DNA of 47,037 nucleotides. Source: Streptomyces carminius. Its GTDB lineage: Bacteria > Actinomycetota > Actinomycetes > Streptomycetales > Streptomycetaceae. Under the pieces are notes generated by a model, which searched no databases, was not told the origin of the DNA, and saw only the letters and a program-made list of their open reading frames with translations. The stretch covers positions 1 through 47,037 of the forward strand of contig NZ_PGGW01000070.1 of NCBI RefSeq assembly GCF_002794255.1, in the 5' to 3' direction. Position 1 is the first letter of the stretch. Every line of letters starts with the position of its first letter. Shown here piece after piece: positions 31,816 to 40,859 of the stretch. The translations under genes and the position numbers were made by a program.

Positions 31816-31837
31816 GGGGGACGACCGCTCGGTGAAC
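31816..31837 (-). promoter_or_regulatory. PHO box (candidate PhoP site) upstream of phoX
   Basis: On the minus strand GTTCACCGAGC is followed at once by GGTCGTCCCCC. These are two 11-nt direct repeat units close to the Streptomyces PhoP consensus GGTTCACC-like units. A weaker third unit follows. It lies 60 bp before the phoX start. Confidence 0.7.
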
Positions 31838-31849
31838 GGGAGGGGACCG

Positions 31850-31892
31850 GGGCCGTAAGGATGGTTGACGTGGGCAACCGTCCTTACGGCCC
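31850..31892. terminator. Terminator of the FtsX-type ABC operon
   Basis: GGCCGTAAGGA pairs with TCCTTACGGCC, and inside it GGTTG pairs with CAACC, giving a stem of about 17 bp with one mismatch. It lies 43 bp after the permease stop on the minus strand. Confidence 0.7.
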
Positions 31893-31934
31893 GGATACGT
31901 GCCGTGGCGCTCGGTCGGTGATCCGGCCGGCGGC

Positions 31935-34565
31935 TCAGTCGGCGACCGCCGCCGCGGCGGCCGGCCGGACCCGCAGCGCCTTCCAGGTCGGCACCAGGGT
32001 GGCGGCCAGGGTGAGCACCGCGGCCGTCCCCACCACCAGCCCGTAGATCCACACCGGGCCGGCCGGCACCGGGCTGCCCGTCAGCGCGAAGCTGAACGGG
32101 ACCAGCGAGGTCAGCGCGGCGACGGTGCCGAGCCCCGCCCCGATCGCCACCGTCAGCAGCGCCTCGACGGTCATCATCCGCAGCACCTGGGCGCGGGTGG
32201 CGCCGGACAGCCGCTGGAGACCGAACTCGCGGCGCCGGTCGTTCACCGAGACCACCAGGGTGTTGACGAAGGCCAGCGCGGTGTATCCGGCGATCACGGC
32301 CGCCGCCAGGTAGTTGACCCATGCCTGGGTCTGAAGCTGCCGGGTGTTCTCCCTGATCAGGGCGGCCCGGTCGGCGACGACGAGCTCGGGGTGGTCCTCG
32401 GCCAGGGCGGCGAGGTTGGCGGTGAGCCGCTCGTCCGGCACCCCCTCCGCGGCGCGCACCAGGATCTGCTGCGGCTGCCCGCCCGTGGTGTGCCCGGCGA
32501 GCAGGTCGGCCGGGGCGAGGGCGGCCTGGCCGCCCCGCCGGTTCTCGAAGAGGGCGACGACCCGAAGATCCACGGCGGCGCGGTCGCCCAGCCGCACCCG
32601 GATCGTGTCGCCCACACCGCGCTCCATGTGCCCGGCGGCCGCCTCGGGCAGCGCGACCGTACGGCCGCGCAGCTCCGCCAGGCTGCCCTCGGTGACGGTG
32701 ACGGCCGTGGTCCGCTCCGCCGCCTCGGGGCTGACGCCCTGGAGCGGCAGTTCCGCCGTGCCGGTGGTGAGCCCGTCCAGCTCGCCGGGGAGGGGCTTCT
32801 CGACGTATCCGGCGGTGGTGACGTACGCACCGGCCGCGGCCACGCCCTCGGTCCGCCGCACGGACTCCAGCAGCTCAGGCGTCACCCCGCCCGCCGCGGT
32901 GCCCACCACGGCGTCGGCGCGCAGGTTGCCGGTGAAGGCGTCCTTGCCCGCCTGGACCTGGGTGGTCTGGATGTAGACGTTGCCGACGGTCACACCGGTG
33001 GCCAGCATGATCGGCACGACGACGGCCGCCATCCGGATACGGCGGGCGTGCGCGTTGAGCAGGGCCAGCCCGCCGCCGACGCCGGTCAGCAGCCGCACCG
33101 GCCCGTCCAGGAGCCGCAGCGCCCACCGGGTGACGGCCGGGCCCAGCAGTGCCAGGCCGACGACCATGACGAACACCGCCGGGCCCGCGGCCACGGCGCC
33201 GACCATCCCCTGGCCCAGCACCAGGCTGAGCACGCCCAGGACGACGGGGATGACCAGACAGACGATCCCGGAGCCGATCCGCCACGGCCCCGCCCAGCGC
33301 CGCTGGAGCGACGCCTCGGCGAGCGCCTCCACCGGCCGGACCCGCACCGCGCGCCGCGCGCCCAGCCAGCCGCCCAGCACCGCGGTGAGCAGCAGCGCAC
33401 CGGCCGCCACCACCGCCGGGAGCCAGCCCAGCCGGTACCCGACCGCGTCCGAGGCCACCCCCAGGCCGACCAGCCGGCCGTACAGCCACTCGCCCAGCAG
33501 CGGGCCCGCGACCATCGCCAGCGCGGCGGCGGGCACCGCCACCAGCAGCGTCTCGCCGAGCAGCATCCTGCGGAGCTGGCCCGGGGTGCCGCCGGTCGCC
33601 CGCAGCAGCGCGAACTCCCGCTGCCGCTGCCGCACCGACAGCCCGATGGTGGCGGAGACGGTGAAGACCGCGATCATGGTGACCAGCCCGCCGAAGGAAC
33701 CGGCCAGCGCGACCAGGACCGTTCCACTGGGGAGCACCGACAGGTCCTCGGCCTGGCCGCGCTCACCACCGGTGAGCACCTTCACCGGCGCGGCGCCGGA
33801 CAGTCCGCCGAGCGCGTCGGCGATCCGGTCCGCGAGCGCGCCGGGGTCGGTGCCGTCCGCCGCGACCACCGCGACGGCGGACACGGCGGGCGACAGGCCG
33901 GCGGCGTGCGCGTCGGTGAAGAAGACGGTGTTCCGGGGGGTCTGCGGCGCATCACCGGCGGCGGGCTCGGCGAGGCCGCTCACCCGGTAGACGCGCGAGG
34001 TGCCCCGCGCCGCGATCCGCACCTCGTCACCGGCGCGCACACCCTGGGCGCGGGCGGTACGGGCGTCGAGCACCACCTCGCCGGAGGCGCCGGGCGCCCG
34101 CCCGCCGGAGGTCAGCTCGTACGGGGTCAGGGCGGCCGACGACCAGCCGAGGCCGGTCAGTCCCGCCACGCCCTTCGCGCCGTCGAGCAGGGCGGCCTCG
34201 ACGGTGTGCTCGGCGACGACCGTCCCCGCCCCGTCGACCGACCGCACCGCACCGGCGGCCCGCTCGTCCACCGGCACCCGCTCGGGCAGCACGACCGTCT
34301 CGCCGAGGCCTTCGAGGTCCTCCCCGAAGCCGTCGAGCTCGCCCTCCGAGGAGGCCAGTCGCTCGACCGGCGGCTGGTAGGAGCGGTCCCCGACCACCAC
34401 CACGTCCGCCCGGACCAGCCGCTTCGGGTCCGCGTCGCCGCGCAGCCCGGTCTCCATCAGCCCGCCGCAGGCCATCACGATGGCGGTGCCGACGAGCAGC
34501 GCCAGGAAGGTGGCGACGTTCGCGCTCTTGTGGTGCCGCAGCATCCGCAGTGCCAGGTCCGTCAT
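31935..34565 (-). CDS. MacB/FtsX-type ABC transporter permease
   Basis: An 876-residue membrane protein with the duplicated FtsX layout: a first transmembrane segment (about 16-38), a large extracytoplasmic domain, three segments, a second such unit, and a last group of three segments at the C-terminus. FtsX-domain motifs appear in SVRQRQREFALLRATGGTPG and SVNDRRREFGLQRLSGATRA, the two cytoplasmic coupling loops. Such permeases export peptides or lipoproteins, or sense envelope stress with a two-component system. No sensor pair is present here. The start overlaps the ATPase stop by one base (TGATG), so expression is coupled. Confidence 0.92.
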   Translation of the reverse strand: MTDLALRMLRHHKSANVATFLALLVGTAIVMACGGLMETGLRGDADPKRLVRADVVVVGDRSYQPPVERLASSEGELDGFGEDLEGLGETVVLPERVPVDERAAGAVRSVDGAGTVVAEHTVEAALLDGAKGVAGLTGLGWSSAALTPYELTSGGRAPGASGEVVLDARTARAQGVRAGDEVRIAARGTSRVYRVSGLAEPAAGDAPQTPRNTVFFTDAHAAGLSPAVSAVAVVAADGTDPGALADRIADALGGLSGAAPVKVLTGGERGQAEDLSVLPSGTVLVALAGSFGGLVTMIAVFTVSATIGLSVRQRQREFALLRATGGTPGQLRRMLLGETLLVAVPAAALAMVAGPLLGEWLYGRLVGLGVASDAVGYRLGWLPAVVAAGALLLTAVLGGWLGARRAVRVRPVEALAEASLQRRWAGPWRIGSGIVCLVIPVVLGVLSLVLGQGMVGAVAAGPAVFVMVVGLALLGPAVTRWALRLLDGPVRLLTGVGGGLALLNAHARRIRMAAVVVPIMLATGVTVGNVYIQTTQVQAGKDAFTGNLRADAVVGTAAGGVTPELLESVRRTEGVAAAGAYVTTAGYVEKPLPGELDGLTTGTAELPLQGVSPEAAERTTAVTVTEGSLAELRGRTVALPEAAAGHMERGVGDTIRVRLGDRAAVDLRVVALFENRRGGQAALAPADLLAGHTTGGQPQQILVRAAEGVPDERLTANLAALAEDHPELVVADRAALIRENTRQLQTQAWVNYLAAAVIAGYTALAFVNTLVVSVNDRRREFGLQRLSGATRAQVLRMMTVEALLTVAIGAGLGTVAALTSLVPFSFALTGSPVPAGPVWIYGLVVGTAAVLTLAATLVPTWKALRVRPAAAAAVAD

Positions 34566-35401
34566 CAGAACGCGCCCCCCGCCCGCTGCCGCTCCTGCTG
34601 ACCGGCCTGCCGCGCCTGCTCGCCCCAGGCGCCCAGGGAGGTCATGCGCTCGGCGACCGCGTCGGCGGTCGGGGCGCGCATCTCGTCCACCAGCCGCCCG
34701 TCGGCCAGGAACAGCACCCGGTCGGCGTACGAGGCGGCCACCGGGTCGTGGGTGACCATCACCACCGTCTGCCCCGCCCCGTCCACCGCGTTCCGCAGCA
34801 GGGTGAGCACCTCGGCGGCGGTACGGGTGTCCAGCGCGCCGGTCGGCTCGTCGCCGAAGAGCACGGCGGGCCGCACGACCAGCGCGCGGGCGATGGCGAC
34901 GCGCTGCTGCTGGCCGCCGGAGAGCTGGGCGGGCAGGTGGCGGGCCCGGTCGGCGAGCCCGACCTGCGCCAGCGTCTCGGCGACCAGCGCGCCGTCGGCG
35001 CGGCGCCCGGAGAACCGCAGCGGCAGGGTCACGTTCTGCTCGACGGTGAGGGCGGGCAGCAGGTTGAAGGCCTGGAAGACGAAGCCGATCCGCTCGCGGC
35101 GCAGCTTCGTCAGCTCGGTCTCGCTCATCGAGGCCAGGTCCCGCCCCTCCAGCTCGACCCGTCCGGAGGTGGGCCGGTCCAGCCCGGCGGCGCAGTGCAG
35201 GAAGGTGGACTTGCCGGAGCCGGAGGGACCCATGAGGGCGGTGAAGGTGCCGGGCGCGAAGCCGGCGCTCACCCCGTCGAGGGCGGCGACGGCCGCGTCG
35301 TCCTTCCCGTAGCGGCGGTGCACGTCCGCCAGCCGCAGCGCCCACGCGCCCCGCCCGGCGTCCCCGGCGCCCCCGCCCGTGACGGCGTCTTCCCTGCTCA
35401 T
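34565..35401 (-). CDS. MacB/LolD-type ABC transporter ATP-binding protein
   Basis: A 278-residue ATPase with Walker A MGPSGSGKST, signature LSGGQQQRVAIARAL, Walker B VLFGDEPTGALD and the H-loop VMVTHDP. This is the LolD/MacB subgroup that pairs with FtsX-type permeases, and its partner follows directly. The ATG at 35401 is chosen because GGGGAG lies just upstream; an ATG at 35428 would add nine residues with weaker support. The operon points away from metG across a ~190-bp divergent gap. Confidence 0.93.
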   Translation of the reverse strand: MSREDAVTGGGAGDAGRGAWALRLADVHRRYGKDDAAVAALDGVSAGFAPGTFTALMGPSGSGKSTFLHCAAGLDRPTSGRVELEGRDLASMSETELTKLRRERIGFVFQAFNLLPALTVEQNVTLPLRFSGRRADGALVAETLAQVGLADRARHLPAQLSGGQQQRVAIARALVVRPAVLFGDEPTGALDTRTAAEVLTLLRNAVDGAGQTVVMVTHDPVAASYADRVLFLADGRLVDEMRAPTADAVAERMTSLGAWGEQARQAGQQERQRAGGAF

Positions 35402-35592
35402 GGCCGCTCCCCGATTCCTGGTGCTCATGTACTCGACCCTAGGAATCCGCGGGGTGTCCGCCCATGGGCCCAGACGGCGGATCGCGGGTACAGCCTGCAC
35501 CACCCCCCGGCCGTCCGCCTCCGTCCCGCACGGACGGTGTGCGGCCGATATGCGGGCGATCCGGCGAGGTGCGGGCCGTTAGGATTTCTTCC

Positions 35593-37209
35593 ATGGCGGC
35601 CACTGGAGAAGAGCAGCAGGGGGCGAAGGCGTTCTACGTCACGACCCCCATCTACTACGTCAACGACGCTCCGCACCTGGGCCACGCCTACACGACCGTC
35701 GCAGGCGACGTGCTCACCCGCTGGCACCGCCAGCGCGGCGAGAAGGTGTGGTACCTCACCGGCACGGACGAGCACGGTCAGAAGATCATGCGCACCGCCG
35801 AGGCGAACGGGGTCTCCCCCCAGGAGTGGTGCGACAGGCTCGTGGAGGAGGCGTGGAAGCCCCTCTGGGAGCACCTGGAGATCGCCAACGACGACTTCAT
35901 CCGCACCACGCAGGAGCGGCACACCGCCCGCGTCCAGGAGTTCGTGCAGGACCTGTACGACAAGGGTGAGATCTACCAGGGCTCGTACGAGGGCCCGTAC
36001 TGCGTGGGCTGCGAGGAGTACAAGGCCCCCGGCGACCTGCTGGACGGCGAGGGGGAGTGGGCGGGCCAGAAGCTCTGCCCCGTTCACAAGAAGCCGGTGG
36101 ACCTCCTCAAGGAGGAGAACTACTTCTTCAAGCTCTCCGAGTACGGGCCGAAGCTGCTGGAGCACTACGAGCGGCACCCGGAGTTCATCCAGCCCGAGTC
36201 GGCGCGCAACGAGGTCGTGAGCTTCGTCCGGCAGGGCCTGGAGGACCTGTCGATCTCCCGCTCCACCTTCGACTGGGGCGTGAAGGTCCCCTGGGACGAC
36301 AAGCACGTCATCTACGTGTGGATCGACGCCCTGCTGAACTACGCCACCGCCGTCGGCTACGGCTCGGACCAGGCGAAGTTCGAGGAGACCTTCCCCGCGG
36401 ACGTGCATCTGGTGGGCAAGGACATCCTCCGCTTCCACGCGGTGATCTGGCCCGCGATGCTGATGGCGCAGGGCCTGCCGCTGCCGGGGAAGGTCGCCGC
36501 GCACGGCTGGCTGATGGTCGGCGGCGAGAAGATGAGCAAGTCCAACCTGACGGGCATCAAGCCGCAGGACCTCACCGGGCACTTCGGTGTGGACGCCTAC
36601 CGCTGGTACTTCCTGCGCGGCATCCAGTTCGGCCAGGACGGCTCCTTCTCCTGGGAGGACTTCTCCGTCCGCTACACCAGTGAGCTGGCCAACGACTACG
36701 GCAACCTCGCCTCGCGCGTGGCGGCCATGGTCAACAAGTACTTCGACGGCGCGCTGCCGGAGGCGAAGGGCGCGGGCGAGGCCGAGCAGGCGGTCCGGGA
36801 CGGCCTGGCGAAGGCCGTCGCCGAAGCCGACCGGCGCATCGGCGACGAGCTGGACTTCTCCGGCGGCATCCTGGCGGTCTTCGACTTCGTCAAGCAGGTC
36901 AACGGCTACCTCACCGAGCAGCAGCCGTGGAAGGTCGCCAAGGACACCTCGCCCGAGGCGCAGGAGCGGCTGGCGACGATCCTCTACACCGCCGCCGAGT
37001 CGCTGCGCGCCTGCGCCGTCCTGCTCAACCCGGTGATGCCGCGCACCTCCCAGCTCCTGTGGGACTCCCTGGGCGCGGAGGCCCCGCTGGGCCCCCTGGC
37101 CGAACAGCGCGTCCAGGACGCCGCCCGCTGGGGGCAGCTCCCGGCGGGCTCGACGGTGACGAAGGGCGCGGTGCTCTTCCCGCGCCTGGAGGAGCCGAAG
37201 GACGCGTAG
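35593..37209 (+). CDS. metG: Methionyl-tRNA synthetase
   Basis: A 538-residue class I aminoacyl-tRNA synthetase that charges tRNA-Met. It has the HIGH-type motif PHLGHAYT near the N-terminus and KMSKSNLTG as the KMSKS loop. A zinc knuckle lies in the connective peptide (CVGC...CPVH), as do the methionine-site residues of the family (for example FYVTTPIYYVND and TGTDEHGQK). It is the short form without a C-terminal tRNA-binding domain, which is usual in actinomycetes. The ATG at 35593 follows AGGA with an 8-nt gap. It is the one clear essential gene of the window. Confidence 0.97.
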   Translation: MAATGEEQQGAKAFYVTTPIYYVNDAPHLGHAYTTVAGDVLTRWHRQRGEKVWYLTGTDEHGQKIMRTAEANGVSPQEWCDRLVEEAWKPLWEHLEIANDDFIRTTQERHTARVQEFVQDLYDKGEIYQGSYEGPYCVGCEEYKAPGDLLDGEGEWAGQKLCPVHKKPVDLLKEENYFFKLSEYGPKLLEHYERHPEFIQPESARNEVVSFVRQGLEDLSISRSTFDWGVKVPWDDKHVIYVWIDALLNYATAVGYGSDQAKFEETFPADVHLVGKDILRFHAVIWPAMLMAQGLPLPGKVAAHGWLMVGGEKMSKSNLTGIKPQDLTGHFGVDAYRWYFLRGIQFGQDGSFSWEDFSVRYTSELANDYGNLASRVAAMVNKYFDGALPEAKGAGEAEQAVRDGLAKAVAEADRRIGDELDFSGGILAVFDFVKQVNGYLTEQQPWKVAKDTSPEAQERLATILYTAAESLRACAVLLNPVMPRTSQLLWDSLGAEAPLGPLAEQRVQDAARWGQLPAGSTVTKGAVLFPRLEEPKDA

Positions 37210-37237
37210 ACGCGTAGGACGCTTCCGCGCGTGCGCG

Positions 37238-37279
37238 GCGTCCGGGCCACGGCGGTGAACACCGCCGTGGCCCGGACGC
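37238..37279. terminator. Bidirectional terminator between metG and the graspetide cluster
   Basis: A perfect 19-bp hairpin (left arm from GCGTCCGGGCC, right arm ending GGCCCGGACGC, loop GAAC). It sits between the convergent metG and methyltransferase genes. Confidence 0.9.
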
Positions 37280-37310
37280 GCTGTGCGGTGCTGCCTCGGG
37301 GCGGTGCGGG

Positions 37311-38507
37311 TCACAGGTCCCAGTGGTGCGTACGGCCGCCGGGGGCGGTGTAGGCGAGGGTCTGGCCGTGCGGGCCGACGCGGACGGTGAACCACTCGCG
37401 GCGGGGCCGGTGCAGCGCCCGCCACCGCTCGTACGCGCGCTCGACGGGTGCCCACAGGTCCCGGGGGCCAAAGACGGTGACGGCCGCGCCGGGGCGCCCG
37501 CCGTGGTCGGTCACCCGGGTGCGGGAGCCGTCGCCGGGGTCGTACAGCACGGTGGTGTGCGCGCCGCCGCCGGTGTGCCGGTACGCGCGTTCGGTGTCCG
37601 GACCCAGGTGGAGCTGGGCGAAGAAGGAGAACGTCCAGTCGTCCAGCACCCGCCCGGACAGCGGTGAGTCGCGGTGCCGTCCGTCCGCCGCCGTCCCCGG
37701 GTCGTCCGCCGCCCCCCGCGCGCCCGCGCCGGGCGGGAGCAGCGGCATGAAGGCCGCCGGGGTGTGCAGGAGGTGCCCGGCGGCCGTGCCGTCCGGGAGC
37801 TTCGTCAGCCGGGCCAGCACCCCACCGGCCAGCGTCCCCTTGAGGGGCACCACCAGCAGCCCGTCCACCGCGCACCGGTCGAGCCAGGCGGCGGGCACCC
37901 GCCGCACCGAGCAGGTGGCGATGACGCGGTCGAACGACGCGTGGCCGGGTACGCCCGCCGCGCCGTCGGCCGTACGCACCACCGGCGCCGGACCCAGCGC
38001 GCCCAGCCGTTCCCGGGCCGCGGCGACGAGGCGTTCGGAGGTGTCCACGGTCACGACGTTCTCCGCCCCGGCGAGGCGGCACAGCAGCGCGGCGTTGCAG
38101 CCCGTCCCCGTGCCGATCTCCAGCACCCGTGTGCCCGGTTCCACGTCGAGGGCGTCGAGCATGTCGGCCATCAGGCTTGGCGCGGTCGAGGACGAGGTGG
38201 GCACGCCCGTGACGGGTTCCGGTCCCGCGTCCTCGGCGTGCAGGCCGTCCACCTCGGTGATGAGGGAGTCGTCCGCGTAGACCTGGGCCGCCCACGCCGC
38301 GAGGCCGCCGTCCGGGCGGGGCCAGGGGACGAAGCGCTCCCCGTCCCGGCGGTAGAACACCGGGACGAACGGGTGGCGCGGCACGTTCAGGAAGGCCTCC
38401 GCGAGCCGGGAGGACAGGACGGTGCCGCCCTCGTCCATCCGCCGCACCAGACCCACCCGCGCCTCGGTGAGGATGCGCTCCTCCTCGGCGTCCTCGGCCG
38501 CTCTCAC
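37311..38507 (-). CDS. PCMT-type methyltransferase of graspetide cluster (TgmC-like)
   Basis: A 398-residue SAM-dependent methyltransferase of the protein-isoaspartate (PCMT) type. The SAM site is VLEIGTGTGCNAALLCRLAG, and the active-site region TSSSTAPSLMADMLDAL precedes it. A C-terminal extension of about 150 residues with FTVRVGPHGQT is typical of methyltransferases that partner ATP-grasp peptide maturases. In characterised graspetide clusters such enzymes methylate an aspartate that closes to aspartimide. The GTG at 38507 overlaps the ligase stop (GTGA), so they are co-translated. tgm-type order is precursor, ligase, methyltransferase, as here. Confidence 0.88.
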   Translation of the reverse strand: MRAAEDAEEERILTEARVGLVRRMDEGGTVLSSRLAEAFLNVPRHPFVPVFYRRDGERFVPWPRPDGGLAAWAAQVYADDSLITEVDGLHAEDAGPEPVTGVPTSSSTAPSLMADMLDALDVEPGTRVLEIGTGTGCNAALLCRLAGAENVVTVDTSERLVAAARERLGALGPAPVVRTADGAAGVPGHASFDRVIATCSVRRVPAAWLDRCAVDGLLVVPLKGTLAGGVLARLTKLPDGTAAGHLLHTPAAFMPLLPPGAGARGAADDPGTAADGRHRDSPLSGRVLDDWTFSFFAQLHLGPDTERAYRHTGGGAHTTVLYDPGDGSRTRVTDHGGRPGAAVTVFGPRDLWAPVERAYERWRALHRPRREWFTVRVGPHGQTLAYTAPGGRTHHWDL

Positions 38508-39471
38508 ATCCCTTTCCCTTCCAGCCAGTCGGCGACGGCGGCCGTGATCGGCAGCCCCGTCGCCTGTTCCACGAATCCGAACTGCCCGCTCGGGTTCACC
38601 TCCGGAAAGCACCACTCACCGCCGGGCGTGACGGCGAAGTCGAACGCGCCGTAGGGCAGATCCAGCCGGTCCAGCGTCCGGCGCACCCCGGCGGCCACCG
38701 CCGGGGGCGGCTCGCACACCCGGTAGCGGTGGCTGCCGTAGTCGCTGCGCCAGTCCACGCGTCCGGCCGGCGAGTCCGTGTGGATCTCCGCGGCGAAGAG
38801 CCGCCCGCCGACGGCCGTCAGCCGCACCTCGTACGCCTTGGGCACCCACTCCTGGAACAGGTGTGCCGTGGTGGCGATGTCCGGATGCGACAGGTGCTCG
38901 GCGCGGACGACGCTGGTGTACACCGCCACCGTCCGCCCGCCGACCGTCCCGCGCACGGGCGTGAACGGCTTGTGCACCAGCGGCCCGCCCACCGTCTCGC
39001 CAACTCCCGTGCCGCGGCCGGGTCGTTGGTGATCAGCGTGCGCGGGACGGTCAGCCCGGCCTCGGCGGCGACGCGCAGTTGCAGCGGCTTGTACTCGGCG
39101 TCGGCCGCCCGGCCCGGGGGCGGGAGCCACCGGGCCGGGAGTGCCGCGAGCAGCCCGCCGAAGCCCCGGCGCGCCTCGCGCTCCGCCACCCGGCGCGCGT
39201 CCGGCGACATGTCGGGCGGAAACCGCGGGCGGGTGGGGCGGCGGTAGTAGACGGAGCGCACGGCCCGCAGGTCCAGGGTCCGGCGCTCGGTGCGGAGCGT
39301 GCCGTGCCAGGCCCCGCCGGTGAAGTCGGCGGCCAGCGCCAGCCGCAGCGGGAAGTCCGCCAGATCGGTGCGGAAGACGGGGACGGCGCGCCGGTTCAGT
39401 TCCCCGACCACCAGGTCGGCGGTGGGGTCGAAGCGGCCCGCCAGCACCAGGACGGTCCCGGCCGCCGTCAT
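38504..39471 (-). pseudogene. ATP-grasp RiPP maturase (TgmB-like), frameshifted
   Basis: The product should be an ATP-grasp ligase of about 322 residues that forms side-chain ester or amide links in the precursor. The N-terminal part (TVLVLAGRFDPTADLVVGEL, YKPLQLRVAAEAGLTVPRTL, ITNDPAAARELARR) is in one frame. The ATP-grasp core (GGPLVHKPFTPV, FQEWVPKAYEVRLT, CFPEVNPSGQFGFVEQATGL) is in another. The switch falls at about 38991-38996; one missing base would restore a normal LARRVGGPLVHKP. The Mg-binding EVN motif is intact. A real mutation or a sequencing error are both possible. The ATG at 39471 lacks a strong ribosome site. Confidence 0.85.
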
Positions 39472-39544
39472 GGGTCGTCGTCCGTCATGGGTGGTCCGTC
39501 ACGGGTCGCCGGTCCCGGTCTGCGGTCGTCACGGTGGCCGGGCG

Positions 39545-39883
39545 TCAGTCGTCACTCGGCCCCGGGTCGTCCGGGGCGTCCAGTTGCCCGGCGGGCTCGG
39601 TGGGCCCGTAGGTCTTGGGCGGGTTCTTCGTCATGAACACCCCCGGGGGAAGCCCCTGATAGGTGCCGGTCTGCGTCTCCTCGTCGTACTCGACATCGCC
39701 CGGCAGTACGCCGCCCGTCCCGCGGGCGACGGTGAGGAACCGGAACGCGAGCGGCGCCGGGCCGCGGTGACCGGTCAGATCCGGCAGAGCCGGTGCCGTA
39801 CCCCGGTCCAGCGGGAATCTGTCCTCCGGCCGGTCCAGGGCGAGTCCCGCCCCGGCGGGCCCGTCCAATGCTGCCATGCCCAT
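39545..39883 (-). CDS. Graspetide precursor peptide (TgmA-like)
   Basis: A 112-residue precursor. Its middle, PLAFRFLTVA (about 44-53) followed by DVEYDEETQTGTYQGLPP (63-80), matches the conserved leader of tgm-type precursors, in which PFGLRF and YDP..Q motifs guide the ATP-grasp enzyme. The core, about 81-112, offers Thr85, Thr91, Thr95 and Lys86, Lys90 as nucleophiles. Glu96, Asp102, Asp105, Asp106, Asp111 and Asp112 are possible acceptors. The ATG at 39883 follows GGGGAAGG. The leader is long, with ~40 variable residues before the conserved part. It sits 73 bp before the ligase gene. Confidence 0.82.
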   Translation of the reverse strand: MGMAALDGPAGAGLALDRPEDRFPLDRGTAPALPDLTGHRGPAPLAFRFLTVARGTGGVLPGDVEYDEETQTGTYQGLPPGVFMTKNPPKTYGPTEPAGQLDAPDDPGPSDD

Positions 39884-40321
39884 GACGTGACCTTCCCCTC
39901 GGTGAGAAAAGCGTCCCCCGCACTGATCACCGCACCCGTCACGGCCCCGGCCCGGGTGGAAGACAGGATCCCGGAGACGGAGAACCGCCGGCCCTCCGCA
40001 CGGCGGAATGTCCCCCGAGTGGGTTTCTCCGTCCGGCGGTGTCCGGGGGCCGGGTTTCCGGCCATGGTGCGGTCGGTGTCGAGGAGTTGTGCGGACAGGC
40101 GGTAGCGCAGTCCGTCCCCGTCGGGTGCCGGCGACGGGCTGGAGGAGCGGTCGGCCGGACGGGACGCCGCCGGGCTGGTCGCGGAGCTGAAGGCCGCGCG
40201 GCCCGGCGACGCGCGGCGGACGGTTCGCGGCCACCGCGGCGGGGAGTGCCCTGCCGCCCCCGGCCCGGATGAACGTTTCCGGGGGCGGCTCCGTCGTCAG
40301 GGAAACGAGGAAGGGCTGCGG
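39884..40321. other. Divergent intergenic region upstream of the graspetide precursor
   Basis: About 440 bp between the precursor gene and the sigma factor gene. The 200 bp next to the precursor probably hold the cluster promoter. Open frames across 40008-40272 have no ribosome site plus similarity. No clear operator is visible. Confidence 0.4.
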
Positions 40322-40858
40322 ATGGACGGATGGCGCGGCGGGCGGTCCGCGGCGGACGGCCCGCCGGCCTCGGAGGAGGCCTTCGGCACCGCCCGCGTAC
40401 GGGCGGTGCTCCTGATGGGCGGGCTGCCCTGGGACGAGCTCGACGACGGAGTGCAGCAGGTCCGGCTGAAGCTGCTGGAGGAGCGGGCCAGGCCGGACCG
40501 GCCCGGGATCCGCGACCGGGACGCCTGGCTGGCGGTGGTCGCCTCCCGGGTGGCGATCGACTGGCACCGCCGCAGGACCAGGGAGACGGGGCTGCGTGAA
40601 CGGCTGGCCGCCCGCTGGTCGCGGCGCCCCCCGGCCGACCACCCCCAGGAGCACCGGGCCCTGGCACTGACGGTGGCGGACGGCCTGGAACGCCTGACGG
40701 CGGCACAGCGCCAGGTGCTGGTGCTGCGGTACTACGCCGACCTGCCCGTGCGTGACATCGCCCGGCTGCTGGACGTTCCCGAGGGCACGGTCAAGAGCCG
40801 GATCCACCTGGCCGTCGCGGCCCTGCGGACCGTACTGCGCGACATGGAGGCGATCTGA
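40322..40858 (+). CDS. ECF-type RNA polymerase sigma factor
   Basis: A 178-residue ECF sigma factor. Region 2 spans about residues 25-85 (ELDDGVQQVRLKLLEERA, then DAWLAVVASRVAIDWHRRR). Region 4 spans about 118-172 (LTAAQRQVLVLRYYADLPVR, then DIARLLDVPEGTVKSRIHLA). Region 2 is somewhat divergent, but the spacing is normal. The ATG follows GAGGAAGGG. The next gene begins one base after the stop codon and encodes a membrane-anchored protein, the usual place for an anti-sigma factor. Confidence 0.88.
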   Translation: MDGWRGGRSAADGPPASEEAFGTARVRAVLLMGGLPWDELDDGVQQVRLKLLEERARPDRPGIRDRDAWLAVVASRVAIDWHRRRTRETGLRERLAARWSRRPPADHPQEHRALALTVADGLERLTAAQRQVLVLRYYADLPVRDIARLLDVPEGTVKSRIHLAVAALRTVLRDMEAI

Positions 40859-40859
40859 A

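Noticed and set aside
31899..34601. 900-codon plus-strand frame opposite the FtsX-type permease
   Set aside because: A composition shadow, rich in Gly, Arg, Pro and His, with no domain. The permease on the other strand is certain.
40008..40272. Small frames in the gap before the sigma factor gene
   Set aside because: No ribosome site and no similarity. I considered an extra graspetide precursor, but no leader motif is present.
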